DNA of 64,000 nt from Rhypophila decipiens (taxonomy: Eukaryota; Ascomycota; Sordariomycetes; Sordariales; Naviculisporaceae), in the NCBI GenBank assembly GCA_033297075.1, contig MU858126.1:1-64000 (forward strand), given 5' to 3'. Within the stretch, counting starts at the first letter, position 1. The number at the start of each line of letters is the position of its first letter. Position numbers and translations under genes: made by a program. Positions 7,999 to 20,653 of this stretch are shown piece after piece. The notes under the pieces were generated by a model. It was not told the origin of the DNA. It saw nothing but the letters and a program-made list of their open reading frames with translations, and made no database searches.

Positions 7999-10416
7999 GA
8001 CGGGGATGGTCTGTTGTGTAGGCTAAAGGTCTAGACTATGTGTCGCAAATGCGGGTGACGCGGGTAGAAAGATGTGAGCAACCTGAAGATATATGTAAAG
8101 CCCAAATCGGGAAGGAATCGCGTCAGTTCAACTGGCTATAAGACGCCGTGGCTGCAGGAAAGAGTAACATGAAGGATGGTGGTGACTGGTGAGGAAAGGG
8201 CCATCTACAACTATGGATGGCGGGGTAGCGAGGGACATAAGGTACCGGGCGGGGGAAGCCTTCGGGCGGTTGTTACCTTGCGTTTTATATTGAATATGTT
8301 GTTGTTCTACTGCCTTCAATGGGACACGAGGTCGGCCGTGATGGTGCGATTCGCTGGTTTGCTAAGTCAAATGACCGTGGGTTGAGGCTCAGAACAGTCA
8401 AGCAGGAAAAAATTCCGTTACCGGCTTCTCAGGGATGGAGGGGCAATTGCCAATTGGGCTCCTGACTAGGTGGAAAAATGGGGTGCGAAAGAAACGGGGA
8501 AAACAGGAAAGATCAGAATAGAGATGCAAAGACATATCTTATAGAAGCGATATGTAGGAAATGAGTCATATTTCAAATGAATCTTCCATGGTTTTTCTTT
8601 TTTTTTGCTTTCCATGTGTATTCTATGCGAATTGGTTGGTATGGAGGCTTGTGACGATACACTTGGTTAGAAGGGACAAGCCACTTGAAGAGAAGCCCAA
8701 AGAGTGAAACCTTGAAGCCACGGGGGAATGAAATCTTCTCACCCATGGCTTTTTATGGTCTCTTGTTAATAAATAAAGGAAATATCTTCACGTCTTTGTT
8801 GTTTACTTTGAATGGGTGTCTCGTCCATTGGCGTCAGGCCGGGCAGTTGACGCACCGGAGCGGCTGACGAGCCAGAGTGTGGGGGTTGGGTTGTCTGTGG
8901 GGCAGCTTCCGCCTCCCGAATCCCGAAACTGACGGGGCGCCTTCCGAACTCCCGTCCCAGGCCGGGATGGGGCCAACGCCCCAAGTATCATCGGTGCGAT
9001 GTGGCTTGTTAGTGTATCGAAATTAGAACGAAACGGGTTGACTTTGTGTTACAACCATATTACGTATAAGAACACCTTCAGGAGATTGCTGTGGAGAGCT
9101 ATGAACTGCAGAGGAACAATTATGTAAAAGAGATCATTGTCGAGCAAATAGAATCAGTCAAACTTCTTTTCACGGGCTCTTTCTGGTCTTGGAAGTTCTC
9201 AAACACCTTGGGTTCGCGATCCGGCTGGCCTCGTGATTGTCTTGGCGTAAAGGCAGCTCTGGGCTGAAGATTCTAGCCCGGCCTTGTAAGTCGTAGTATG
9301 AATAACATCAATGTGTTCTGTTTCATGCTTGAAGCTTAACTGCGTACTGTTACAGATACTGGTATTGTACTTGTATTACATGCATTGTCCAAGCTATCTC
9401 GGAGAGGATCCGGGGCCTTGTTGACTACATGTACTTGCAATGTCTGAATTTCTGCAAGGCTTGGACATTCTTGAACCCTTCTATGCGGTTGTTAGAATAC
9501 TCTACTGCATGCGCGGCAAGTCATGTGTGAATATCTCAAGTATCTTGAAGAAGTCCGGGCTGGTTGTGATATGAATCAATTAGAGGCCGTTGTTGCAGCA
9601 ATACCCCTGCGTATCGTTTCCGTGTTAGTGGTACTGTACGTCACCAATCGCTCTCGCGTGCCAAAAACCCCTATTCTTCAGCCTCCCGTTAGGTAATTGC
9701 AGTGATGGATGGTCTTGGCGCATCTCCCTGAGGAAACATTTATCTGACAGCCAGATCGCATCGATCTTTGGTTTCATCCTCCTATCAGCAATGAACGTCG
9801 CCTTGTCACCGCCAGGTCAATGTTGTGCATATAGAGGGGTTAGAGCAATTTTTGCTGTTTCTTTCCGCGTGTAGTTTCTCGTCACTCGTTCTCGTTTCTC
9901 TCTGTTCCCTTATCGCCAATATTTCGTCCTGAATTCCCTTTCGCGACTCAAGACCGGGATACCCAGGCCCATTCCGAGACAACAAGCATTTGGCAAATCT
10001 GCGAGCGCCGTTGGAAGTCCTCCTGATAGCGTCGTACACGATCGGATAGCTTCCCTTACCTGTGTCGCACACCCCTTGGTATGAAATCGAGCAGAGACCG
10101 CAATCATTTGCTCCCCCTTCTTGGTCTGGTCTCCTTTCCGCTAACCAAATTGACAGATTGTTCCTTCGTTGTACCCACAGGCGATCTACAAAGCACCTGG
10201 CCTTGGCTTTTCGATCCTGCATTTGGCACGAACCAGACGCACGCGGGCGCAGGTTGAACGTCAGATAAACGAGAAGCGAGGCGCATACAATATCGGGGTG
10301 TAACAACACAGCCAAGTCGGTGCTCATTTTGGCCGCCTGAGAGGAACGATCGATCAAAGAAAAATTCAAGACGGAGTGGGTGGGTGGGACGTAGACGGCC
10401 ACCGCCGTGATCCAAG
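7999..10416. other. Divergent intergenic region between HIS1 and the sugar transporter
   Basis: About 2.4 kb holds both promoters. The longest open stretch (9806-10486 minus, 226 codons) overlaps the first transporter exon in antisense and has no domain I recognise. I see no RNA gene or transposon remnant. Confidence 0.5.
8572..8578. promoter_or_regulatory. Candidate CPC-1/Gcn4 site (TGAGTCA) upstream of HIS1
   Basis: The palindromic TGASTCA element bound by fungal Gcn4/CPC-1 bZIP factors occurs about 570 bp upstream of the HIS1 start. One 7-mer alone is weak evidence; the target gene being a regulated amino-acid gene raises the odds. Confidence 0.4.
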
Positions 10417-12321
10417 ATGTCGACCTGGACGGGACAGCCGAGCGTGAAGGGGAGCTCTGAGTCGATGCGCATGATCTTTCTGACATGCGTCTCGATCGGA
10501 ATCACGTTGGTCCTCCGCTTCCCATAGCTGCATATGGCAAGTGTGCTGATACATTACGGGTTATAGCTTTACGTGGGGTGTTGAGATGACCTGTGAGTAC
10601 ATTCATGGCTGTGGTGTCCGAGGCGCATTAACTAACGAGACCGTATACAGACTGCACTCCCTACCTCCTCTCCTTGGGACTAACAAAGGGCCAGACTTCA
10701 ATGGTCTGGTTAGCTGGTCCAATCTCAGGCATGATCGTACAGCCAATAATAGGCGTGATAGCTGACAGGTCGAGGTCAAGATGGGGACGAAGGCGGCCTG
10801 TTATTGTGATAGGGTCCGTCATTGTTGCCCTCAGTCTCCTGACATTGGGCTTCACCAAGGAGCTGGTTGCCTATTTCGTATCGGACAAGAGTCTCGCTCG
10901 CGGCGTGACCATCTTTCTTGCCGTGCTCACCATCTGTTCGGTCGACTTTTCGATCAATGCCGGTAGGTTTTCAGGCGTTTTTTTCTCTCTTTATCACACA
11001 GGCCGTTATCTGTTGCTAACTCGGTTGGTTTACAGTCATGTCATGTGCTCGGAGTCTGGTTGTTGATACGCTGCCAATTCATAAACAACAGGTCGGCGCT
11101 GCATGGGGTATGTGTTCTCACCTAGCCGCTGCCCTACATTTCCCTTTCTAACAATGCGCAGCAAGTCGTATGGGTTCGCTCGGCCATATCATAGGCTACG
11201 GCATGGGAGCTCTGGACCTCGTCCAACTATTCGGGCCAACCCTTGGAGACACACAGTTCAAACAGCTTACCGTCATTGCTGCGCTGGGAATGCTGGCAAC
11301 CTCGGGGATTACCTGCTGGGCTGTGTCGGAGCGTGTTCTCATCACAGCTCGTCATGAGCCCCGGGGCGGTCAAGGGCCATTCAAGGTGGTTCACCAAATC
11401 TGGTCTACAATTATCACCCTGCCGCCTCGTATTCGTGGCATATGCTACGCCGTATTCTGGTCTTGGATCGGTTGGTTCCCATTCATCATCTACAGCAGCA
11501 CCTGGGTTGGCGAGACTTATTTCCGCTACAACGTCCCGCCCAATGTGGACACCAAAGATGCCCTCGGCGATATGGGCCGCATAGGAAGCACTGCTCTCAC
11601 GGTCTACTCCACAGTAGCCTTCATCAGTGCCTGGGTCTTGCCCCCCTTCATCCGGGCTCCCGAAGACGACACTTTCACGCATAGGCCGCCAGCGAGTATC
11701 GCCCGCTGGGTCGAACTGTTCAACAAGGTGAAGCCCGATCTGCTTACGGCCTGGGTAGCGAGTCATATTGTCTTCGCCTTCACCATGGCCATGACACCCT
11801 TTGCTTCCTCCTTCCGCGTTGCCACGCTCCTGGTAGCCCTGTGCGGCATCCCCTGGAGCATAGTAATGTGGGCGCCTTCCACCTTTATGGGAATCGAGGT
11901 GAACAAGCTAAGTGGGAGTCCCGACTTGGTATTGGGCAGTCAGCCGAACGGCGGTGCGCATCACCAACGTCGCCGCTCGACAGCGTCAAGCATCGAGCTG
12001 CTTAGGCTCGAACACGGCGACTCCCATGTCCCGGGTTCTCCGACAGCAACAGGGCCAGTGGGCTCGACGGGAGAGCTCAGCGGCATCTACTTTGGCATCA
12101 TGAACATTTACACTACCATCCCGCAGCTCATCAGCACCTTGATGAGCACCGTCGTGTTTGGGTTTCTCGAGCCGGGTAAGAGTCCCGAGCTGGCCCACGA
12201 TGCGCATCCAAGCGAGCAAGCCAACACCGATGGCCCGAATGCCATTGCCGTGTGCATGTTTCTTGGGGCCATTAGTTCTTGTATTGCCGCCGTGGTGACC
12301 AAGAAGTTGAAATACTTATGA
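10417..12321 (+). CDS. SUT-type sucrose/alpha-glucoside proton symporter (GPH/MFS family)
   Basis: Exons 10417-10505, 10567-10592, 10651-10962, 11036-11107 and 11162-12321 encode 552 residues. The family imports alpha-glucosides such as sucrose or maltose with protons across the plasma membrane; fission yeast Sut1 is the best-known fungal member. The spliced N-terminus runs into TM1 as SIGITFTWGVEMTYCTPYLL, which is diagnostic. The loop between TM2 and TM3 carries the MFS signature (IGVIADRSRSRWGRRRP). Another conserved stretch is SCARSLVVDTLP before TM5. About twelve hydrophobic segments are visible, with a large charged loop near residues 420-470 (HHQRRRSTASS). All four introns are 54-73 nt with clear CTAAC/CTGAT branch points, and every join keeps family-conserved residues. 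The start ATG 10417 follows an in-frame stop at 10408. The substrate cannot be fixed from sequence. Confidence 0.88.
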
Positions 12322-14530
12322 CGGGGTTCAGTTGTACGATTAGGATGGAGAGCGGCTTGTGGGATTTTCTTGTTTCTTCTCTTTCGTCTCGGTTCATAGA
12401 TAAAGTCGGAATATCATGGGATAGAACGGGTTCTGGGCCGAGGTACCTGGCTTACTTGAGGACCTTTTACGTTGCATATTATCATTCACATTTTCTTCGG
12501 GTGTCTTGTTGGACTTTTTTCTTGTTATGTCCGGCGTGGCGTTTCTTGCGGATGTGCGGGCTTCTTGTTTCGAACTGAATTGCGCCATCTCGGCTCGGAC
12601 CTTTTGTTCCCGAGTGTTTGTCCCTGGGGCCTTACCATATATCACTTTTGACTTTGGTTCACATGCTATGCGGTCTGTCCTCAGCTACCTGCTTCCAGTA
12701 CCGACATTTGAAGATGTACAATCTTACAGACTATTTCGCTACGCCATGTGTTTCTCATCGGGGGTTTGTCTCGGCTGTTCTTGCATCCATTGTTGGTTGG
12801 GTCCACGGGCCTGATCATCATCCGCCAGGTTGTTTACAACCCCGTAGGTAGTGCAGTAAAGGATCACATGAAGTAGAAAGCAGACCAAAGATGCCTTTCT
12901 CATGCAGATCTCCATACATCAAAGCCATAAGCAAACAGTTGCAATCATCGTGATTGCAGTGGTCATTAGTTCTAGGTAGTCAGTGGAGTGTATGTAAGGT
13001 ATCCAAGGTAAACAAACAATGTTGAGACCGACCAGAGAAACGGGCACCGCCGCTTACCAGATCCATCCTCCTGTCTTAGTCCCCTCTTCCACTCAACAAT
13101 CCATCATCCATGTGACTGACCGCAGCTGGGACTGAGAAGAGGAGCCCTTGTACAGGATGACAACAGTAGCTTGAGGTATATTCATCCTGTTCCTGCATCG
13201 CACACTACCGATGACAGGTAATCCACCCGGGAGGAACCAGACCTCACTCATCCGTCCGAAACACCACCGTTTTCTATTGTATTTCACGTTCGGTGTACCT
13301 GTAGAAAAGGCGCCGGCGAAGACAACAGCCATTACGGCCATACCACAATCCATGCCATCCAGGTTAAGCCAGAAGATAAGACGTACCCGAGGTCAGGAGC
13401 AGGAGCCGAAATGGCGCGTGCGGAAGAAAAAGCATACCAGAAACCTCCTTGTGATTTACGCAGTAAACAAAAAGCACAGTAAGCTGCCTCAAAGTCAAAT
13501 CAAGACAGCCAAACCCCAGTTTGATTATTATTAGCGCCAGATATGTAGATGGACATGTACGAGTACCTAGGTACCTAACTAAGGACCTTCCTTGATAGAA
13601 AGAAACGCCTGCTTCGGAAAGGAGGGAAACCCAAAATGATGAAAAAGGACTGGAAAATATGATGACCACCCACAATACGACTTCGTTCCTCCGGTCCTCC
13701 TCCATCGACCGACCGCCTGAGCCCGCCTCGTCCCCAAGTTCCTTCATCCACCACCGACCGCCCACAATAAGCAAGCCACATCTCCTCATCACCACTACTT
13801 CAACTCATTACCGATTAGATCCTCCACAAATGGTATATATAACGTGTGAATGTGAAAGTGCATGTGAATTTGAAAGAGATAAAAGAAAACACAAAGTCCC
13901 CCCACCCGATGATGACCGGCTTAATATTAAAAAGAAACACGAGGAAAATGCAAAACAAGAAAAGAAAAACAAAAAAAAGATACAGCATACTAAACAAGAA
14001 ACTACTACAACTGCTGCTAGCGTCGGCTGTTATCCGATGTTGAGTAAGAGACCGAAAGATAATAAAAACTAGTGTGCCAGCCGCCAGGCGATGAAATGGA
14101 TTTTGTACCTGCTGTCCTTTCCCATTCCATAGGTTGTAGTAGTAGTTGCTGTTGGGTTTGGCCGGAAAGGCTTTTGGTGCTTGCCGTGGTATGTACCGAG
14201 GTATGCGAATGCTAACCGTGCTGGAAAACGCCTCCCCCCCAAAAGGTATCCAAGTGACAAGAAAAGATAGAGAGTTATTTTGATCGAGATGAAAATGCGT
14301 AGTACGCAATGCAGACCGGCTCCCCTCTCCATGCCCCCGCAAAAAGAACCTACGACCTCAAGGGGTCTTTTGTTGTGTTGAGTATGGGGCTAGATTGAAA
14401 TGAACCCCTTTTCAGTATTAATAATTTTCCTGGCCCAAGCCCCTATTAAGTGCAAAAAAATACCCCCCGCACCCCAACAGCCATGCCATAGTTGCCCCGA
14501 CAACGTAATATTACACCGGTGGAAATCACC
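12322..14530. other. Convergent intergenic region, sugar transporter to chitin synthase activator
   Basis: It holds two 3' flanks. Features seen are a perfect 12-bp palindrome at 13563-13574 and A-rich tracts near 13920-14000. Open frames here are short, overlapping and low complexity. I see no gene I can support. Confidence 0.5.
13563..13574. repeat. Perfect 12-bp palindrome GTACCTAGGTAC
   Basis: The core TACCTAGGTA recurs at 29133-29142, and ACCTAGGT occurs at 28180 and 52211, all between genes. The function is unknown; it could be a protein-binding site or chance. Confidence 0.4.
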
Positions 14531-16895
14531 TCACATTACTCTGCACTTTTCGTCGTCTTTCTCTGCCGCACTCGCACTCTTCTTGATCTTGTGGTTCCGA
14601 GGAGGCGCAACATCCATGGGCTTACCACCGCTGACCGCTGCGCGGATAACGGCTAATCGCTGGGTGGCACGGATATCGCCAGCGTCCGCGGCCTTAACGT
14701 ACCAGACATTGGCTTCCAAGATATCTCGCCGACACCCGATGCCCGTCTCCGTGAAGTAGCCAACAGCATACTGTGCTTTGACATTTCCTTGAGTGAGAGT
14801 TAGTACCTTGCTATCCTGCGAGGAAAAAAAAAGCCTGAAAATGGCACTCACCTAACTCGGCTGCTCTCCGGGCCCATTCGTATGCCTCTTCCTCGTCTTT
14901 TGCCAGAATGGGGTCTGCGCCGACCATATACCAAGCACAGAGACCCATCATCGCTCCAGCATGCCCCCTTTCCGCAGCGCCGGTATAGAAATGCACACTG
15001 AGAGCAGGATCGCGTGGGCAGTTGAGTTTCCCATGTTCGTATGCATCGCCCATCCTAAAGTTTGCCTCAGGGTGGCCAAGGTCTGCCGCCAGAGTGAATA
15101 ACTCGGCGGCATAGCTCTCGTCCTTGAAAACTTCATCGCCATATCCTGTCTCGAACAAGCATGCAAGATGGTAGGGTGCCGCATTATAAACCGCGTCTGA
15201 TGCTTCAGTAGCCAACTTGAGCCACTTGATACCTTCCTTGTATCGCAGTTCTCCCAGGTCGCCAGACAGGCATGCTTTTCCAAGTCTCGTCATGGCCCCT
15301 GGATGTCTCCTGGCTGCCGCCGTGCGGAGAAACTGAACGGCCCTGGCCGGATCCTTGCGACAGCCCCAGCCGAACTCATAGCACAGAGCCGTGCGATAGG
15401 CAGATTCGGCATGGCCATGCTTCGCGGCCAAGACAAACAGGGGAAAGGCAGAGTTATAATCCTCTTTCCCTTTGCTGAACAGGCCGGAAGCATAACCATC
15501 GGCAAGATAATACTGGGCGAACGGGTAGCCGTTATTGGAAAGCTTTTGCAAGATTGCGCGTGCCTCGCGAATAAGATCGCTGGGCGATGAGCAGCGGGGA
15601 CCATCCCTGGAAGACGGGCGTTTCGTGGCTTTCCCATGATCCTCAGGGTCCGGACCCTGCTCCTGCGCAGTTGAAATGAGCGAAAGAGCAAAGGAGTACT
15701 GAATGGCAGAGTCATTGGTCTTCTTGAGATTCTTGCGGTACATCTCCAGCGTCTTTTGGGCGCTAAGCAACGACGCATTACTTCCTACAGCGGCGCGAAG
15801 TTGAGAATTGTCAAAGCTGAGGGGAGCCGGAGCCGGCTGGGGGTATGGGATATTGAGCAGCTCTGCGTAGGTCGAAGACGGCCTGGTGTCCGGAGACCTT
15901 CTGGCTGAGTGCGTCGAGGGCGCCCGGTTGTGAGCTCCACCATGTAAGCCAGGGGAACGTCCACGCAGCCCAGAATCCGAATAAATGGTATAAGACGATT
16001 GGGGTCTGGGCAGCGAGCTCCTCCTCATAAAGTTCATGGAGCTGGGTGTCAAACGGCGATTTATGCTGGCGCCAGTCTCGGCCAGGTTTGGGTTGGACTG
16101 CGCTCGGGGGTCTTGATCCATGGCCAGGCTTACGGGACGTGGGAGGAAAGCTGAGTGGTGGTACTGCAGCTGTGGTACCATCTCTGTCCGTGCCGTGGCA
16201 TCATCAAGAACAATTGAGTTTTCGGGGGACTCATCGAAAGATTTGTCTTGGCCATCTGATGGCTCGAGGATGCCTGACACAGAGCTGGCACTCGTCGTTG
16301 CCGATGACTCGGTCGAGGTTTTCTGTCGAGTGCTGGCAGTGGTATCCGATTCCCGACTGTGACGATGGTCACCCTTTCGGCTCGACTCTCCGCTTATGCT
16401 TGCATCATCAGGCAGCTGGGAGACCCTGTATCCTGGGCTTGGGAGAGATGCCGCGAGCCTGTCTTGTCGGAGCTCAGAAGACCGTTTCTTCTTGAAGCCA
16501 CCCAGGACTTTCTTCAAGCCCGGGATTCGTGGCATTGGCTCTTCTAAAGGGGTTTGGTCGTCCAACGGCGTATGGGGCGGAGGAGTAGGAGCTTCTGGTG
16601 TCTTGGGAAGGGCACGTTCGCGAGGGTCATACTCTAGCGGTCGCTGTATCTCGATGTTGGCGTTTGAGGGTTGAGGTAAGTCTTTGGACAAGAAGTTCAG
16701 CTTGACTGGCGAGACGGGGGACTCGCGTAGCTTTGGGGACTCGGCCGTGGGGACGCCTGGCAGAGGCTTCGCGGCGTTCTCGTCCCAACCGAAACGCTCG
16801 ATCGATGCTAGGCCGCGGAGAGGTACGGGTTTTCGGCGACTTGGGCTACTCGTCGAAGTAGGTGAGACTGGCGGGGGGGTGTCGACAGCCGCCAT
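14531..16895 (-). CDS. Sel1-repeat chitin synthase activator, CHS4/SKT5-like, with C-terminal CaaX box
   Basis: Exons on the minus strand are 14852-16895 and 14531-14787, joined across a 64-nt intron with a perfect TACTAAC branch and an AAG acceptor; 766 residues. In yeast, Skt5/Chs4 binds and activates Chs3 and targets it to the bud neck. Residues 1-370 are Pro/Ser-rich and likely disordered. About 456-745 hold seven Sel1 (TPR-like) repeats, for example AESAYRTALCYEFGWGCRKD and AQYAVGYFTETGIGC, the last one encoded by exon 2. The protein ends KCRVM, so Cys-Arg-Val-Met forms a CaaX prenylation box like the one ending yeast Skt5. Filamentous fungi have several Sel1 paralogues, so one-to-one orthology to Skt5 is not certain. 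The class IV chitin synthase, the expected partner type, is the next gene, transcribed divergently. Confidence 0.87.
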
Positions 16896-17480
16896 GGCGG
16901 GCGGCAGAGGGATGAGCCGAAGAGATAAAGGTTATTCAACGCCTCCTATCTCGAGACTACTGTCGGCGCCGGCGGGGTGGAGATTCGGGACAATAAGGTT
17001 CACTCTCGGTCGACAAGTGAGAGGAGGTGGGATTGGTGTTATCGTAATCGTCGTGTTACCTAGGACGCATACGGTACAATGCAGGTTTCCTGCAACGTGG
17101 ATGTTTGCCTTGCTCTTTTCTCCTCTTCTTGCTGTCGTCCCCTCTCCTTTTTTTTCTTTTCCAGGGTTTGCCTTGAACTTTGGCAGCCTCGGGCGAGATT
17201 AAACTCCAGCGGCAAACGGCAAACGGCGAGGAACCAGAGTAGCGGACAAGCGGGTGGAGAGGCGAGTGGAGAGGGCGCGCGGGCTTATAAACGAGCGACT
17301 GACAGCAACACCCAGACTGATCCAGTGGCTGAGACAAGCTGGTACCGTCGTAACCCGACGGACGATACTTGGTAAAAGGGTGACGGCTGGCGAAGTGTGC
17401 TTATTTACGAGGACGAGAAACGAAAAGGCGTCGGCGATTGCGGGCTCGTCGACGTCTGAGCAATCTGAAGGTGAGGGTCG

Positions 17481-17489
17481 TACTCCGTA
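17481..17489 (+). repeat. Recurrent intergenic 9-mer TACTCCGTA
   Basis: Exact copy 1 of 5 in this window; the others are at 21501, 29163 (reverse), 56456 and 61679. This copy lies in the 5' flank of the chitin synthase activator. Confidence 0.5.
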
Positions 17490-20400
17490 TGTGGTTGGGA
17501 CAAGCGAGTGAATGGGTGACTTCCTGGGCCCGGCAAGCAAGGGATTAAGTCTATAATTTTGCTGTGCTAGACACGATGAAGTAATGGGCCAAAAGAGCGA
17601 ACGACACCAACCCCAGATAAATGCAAGGCACTGCACACAGGGTCAGTGAGGGTGGAAAATGCAACGACTGCTTGTTTCTATGTTCAGGGATTCCTCAAGA
17701 TTCGGGTGCGTGTTCGATGGGTGATCCAACCAATTGTCTGTCATCCCATTTGCTTCACTTGCTGATATCTCCGGCGGTCGGTCGCTGTTGGGCAGGCACT
17801 GCAGGCCACAGAGCTACAGACCGCTGTGTTGGTGGACGACGGCGCTATTGGGACGGACCTGTAGCGCTCTGCGTCCCGTACCGTTTTTCACGTCAGGCTA
17901 TGCGAGGCAAGCGGGGCACGGACGGAAGCTACAAGTTTGACGGAAAGCTGACGGCAATGTCAAAACGCACGAGGTTGGCATCAGTCGCCTATGAATTGAG
18001 GGTTGGACAGGGACAGCGATTTCGATACAGTATTGAGGGTGCCGTACACTTACACACCTTATCCTACATTACGTACCAGTCTGCAGATCTCAGCATTCCC
18101 TTCTACCAGCAGCTTGGATCTTGGTTTGCTCTCATCTCAACGTTGCAGTTCGGTTCCGTACCTTATTCCAAACAAAACGGATACCCGTCGAGTTGTTACG
18201 TACTCAGGAAGCCCACAGGAATTGGCAGGTGGACCGTCAAGACCATTAGTGAGAAACAACAAATGAGAGACTCGTAAATCATTTTTACAGCCAAGCTGAA
18301 CCCTCCCTCTTGCGAATCATCCAAAGTCGAGACTCGATAAACACGGACACTCTCCTAAGGATCCTTGATCCTCGGTGTTCTAGTCAGCACCAAAGCGAGC
18401 TGACAGTTCACAGTCGGTGTGTTTAAAGTTGTTCTATGGATTTGTTTCCGAATCCAAATCTGGCTTTCATTCTGGACTCTGGGGGAATCAAAACCAAGTC
18501 GGACAGAGGCTTGGCGAATGTTACGCGGCTGTTCATGTGTATCGGTACTGGATGAACCGTAACCCCTACAGTTCCAACCAAATCCCTCATCCCCGTCACA
18601 CTATGAAGAGGTAATTAACCTGAAGCTTGATGAACCAAGGCGAGACCTACATACAATACGGATAAACAAGTAAAACAACCACATGACCATACCCAAGGAC
18701 AGAAAACCTGTGTTGATATAACAACCCGTACGGAGGACTCTTCTTTCCAACCATCCATTTACAGAGACCGTTTCCCTCGTCCAAATTCGTATAATTCTGC
18801 CAGCGCTTGGGCTCTCTTCGTTTCAGACCCCTTTTTGTGGCTTCTTCAGCCTCTTGCCCAACCCCCCGCAATTGTGACCTATTTCGTACAGCTAGCGCGC
18901 CGTGAGATTGTGGTGCATTTGGGTGTGGGCTGATCATGAAAATGGCTTGCATTTCTGACCACCGTGCATTAGCTTGCCCAGCCTCAAGAAAAGCCAAGAA
19001 TGGTTCATTTCAGTCCTTTTCTTTATTGCTTTTTTCCCAACCGTCAAACCCATCAACGACATTTCAATCTCTCGGAAGCGAGGTTCGAGAGAGAGACAGA
19101 GTGACGACACTTGGCTCCAGTCTGATGTCGGCACATGTTTCTTGGGCAGCGATAAAGATGGGAATAGGACAAGAATAGCCCTCGCGGCGTGGAAAGGCAC
19201 GAAAGGATGAGAAACAAGCCAACAATGGCAGAGCCTCTCGTTTCGACCAAAGAGATCCCAAGAATAAGTCACGCCTCTCTGGGTATGGCACGGCACTGCA
19301 CTAGCCATCAGTTGGCTTGATGGCGTCAGAGACGACGGTGAGATGAGAGCAATCTCACTGAATGTGGGAAAGGGGAAGTTTCCGTTTTGCTCGATTTACG
19401 GAATATTACCGCCCGTGTTGGACCGGGGAAGAACGGGGAATTCCAGCCACCTCACGGTCTTTCTAGGCTTCGAGGTCCGGGGTCTTTGTCGGTTGAGCTT
19501 GAGCTTGCTCTGGAGCTCTCGCTCTGGGATGATTGCCTCGTTTTGACAATCAGCACTTTGGATGACACGCGAAATACGGAGTCCAGAAGCAAACCTTACT
19601 CGCAGCCTCGCATCACGGATATGATATAGGGTCTGGAACTTGGTTCATTGTGAGATCCGTACCCTGTATTTTTACGGAGAACGGAGGACACCTTGACCGA
19701 CGGTGGGCATTTTGACGCCCCACAGCAGAACCCACATACGCATTGCTATCCAAATAATCCACCAAAAAGGACAAGCAGAAGCTGCAGAACCTTTTCAGCC
19801 CTCTGCAGCTAGGCTGTCTGCTTATGATTTGCTCAAAGAAATCGAAATATCTTTGACCGTCTTCACTACTCTGCGGAGGCTGGTCGTGCCGGGACGCCGT
19901 TACGAACCCTTTCCTCGTGATGGTGGATTTTTGCTTGGTCCAAAGACCCCGATCTTCCCCCAATGCAAGGTTACTTCGACGTGGATACGGAATACCACGT
20001 CACGCACGTCCATCATTTTCCCTTTTCCACGCTCTCTTCTTCGTTGAATCGCTTTGATAGCCACTAGAGAACTAGCCCCAAAACCTTATTGGTGGCTGAT
20101 TGTTCTGGACGAGCGGCCTCACCGATCTCTCCTCCCTGGCTTCGTTTACACGAACTTACTCATTGTTATGCATTCCTCTAAAATGTTCTCGAAGCAACGT
20201 CATGTTGTCTCACAGCAAAAAGGATTCACTCTGACACGATACTCGGGGCACGTAGCGAAAGTCGTGGGTCGTTCCCGAATTTGGGTCATCATTACAGGCC
20301 AGGTATCGTCTGTGTTGATCTTTTACAAGAATCTCGGAATCGCCTCTCTAAACCTTCCATCAGGACATCAGGACCACCCTCTGGATTGTCTCGGTTATTT

Positions 20401-20631
20401 GGGAGAGCCCCCACTACCGAGACTACACTACATACCGCGAGTCTGCGTACCAAACCAAAAATCCTTTTCGCGATCGAGGCTTGCCAACTGCCGAGGCCAC
20501 CAGGGCCATCTACTAGCGCCTCTGACGCCAACTTGGAATCGTATTATATCCCACGTGTGTAATAGCATCCAACTCCTGTTGTAGAACTCTGTTTCCCGGT
20601 TTCTTGGAGAAGCTCCTGACCGAACTCGTTG

Positions 20632-20653
20632 CATACTCCTGAACAGGAGTATG
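20632..20653. repeat. Perfect 10-bp inverted repeat with 2-nt loop
   Basis: The arm CATACTCCTG (20632-20641), spacer AA, and arm CAGGAGTATG (20644-20653) can form a tight hairpin or cruciform, or serve as a dimeric protein site. It lies about 2.7 kb upstream of the chitin synthase start. Confidence 0.7.

Noticed and set aside
9806..10486. 226-codon minus-strand frame
   Set aside because: It overlaps the first exon of the sugar transporter, has no domain, and its composition is not protein-like.
20054..20584. 176-codon plus-strand frame in the chitin gene gap
   Set aside because: There is no domain or signal peptide, competing frames exist on both strands, and no supporting splice signals are seen.
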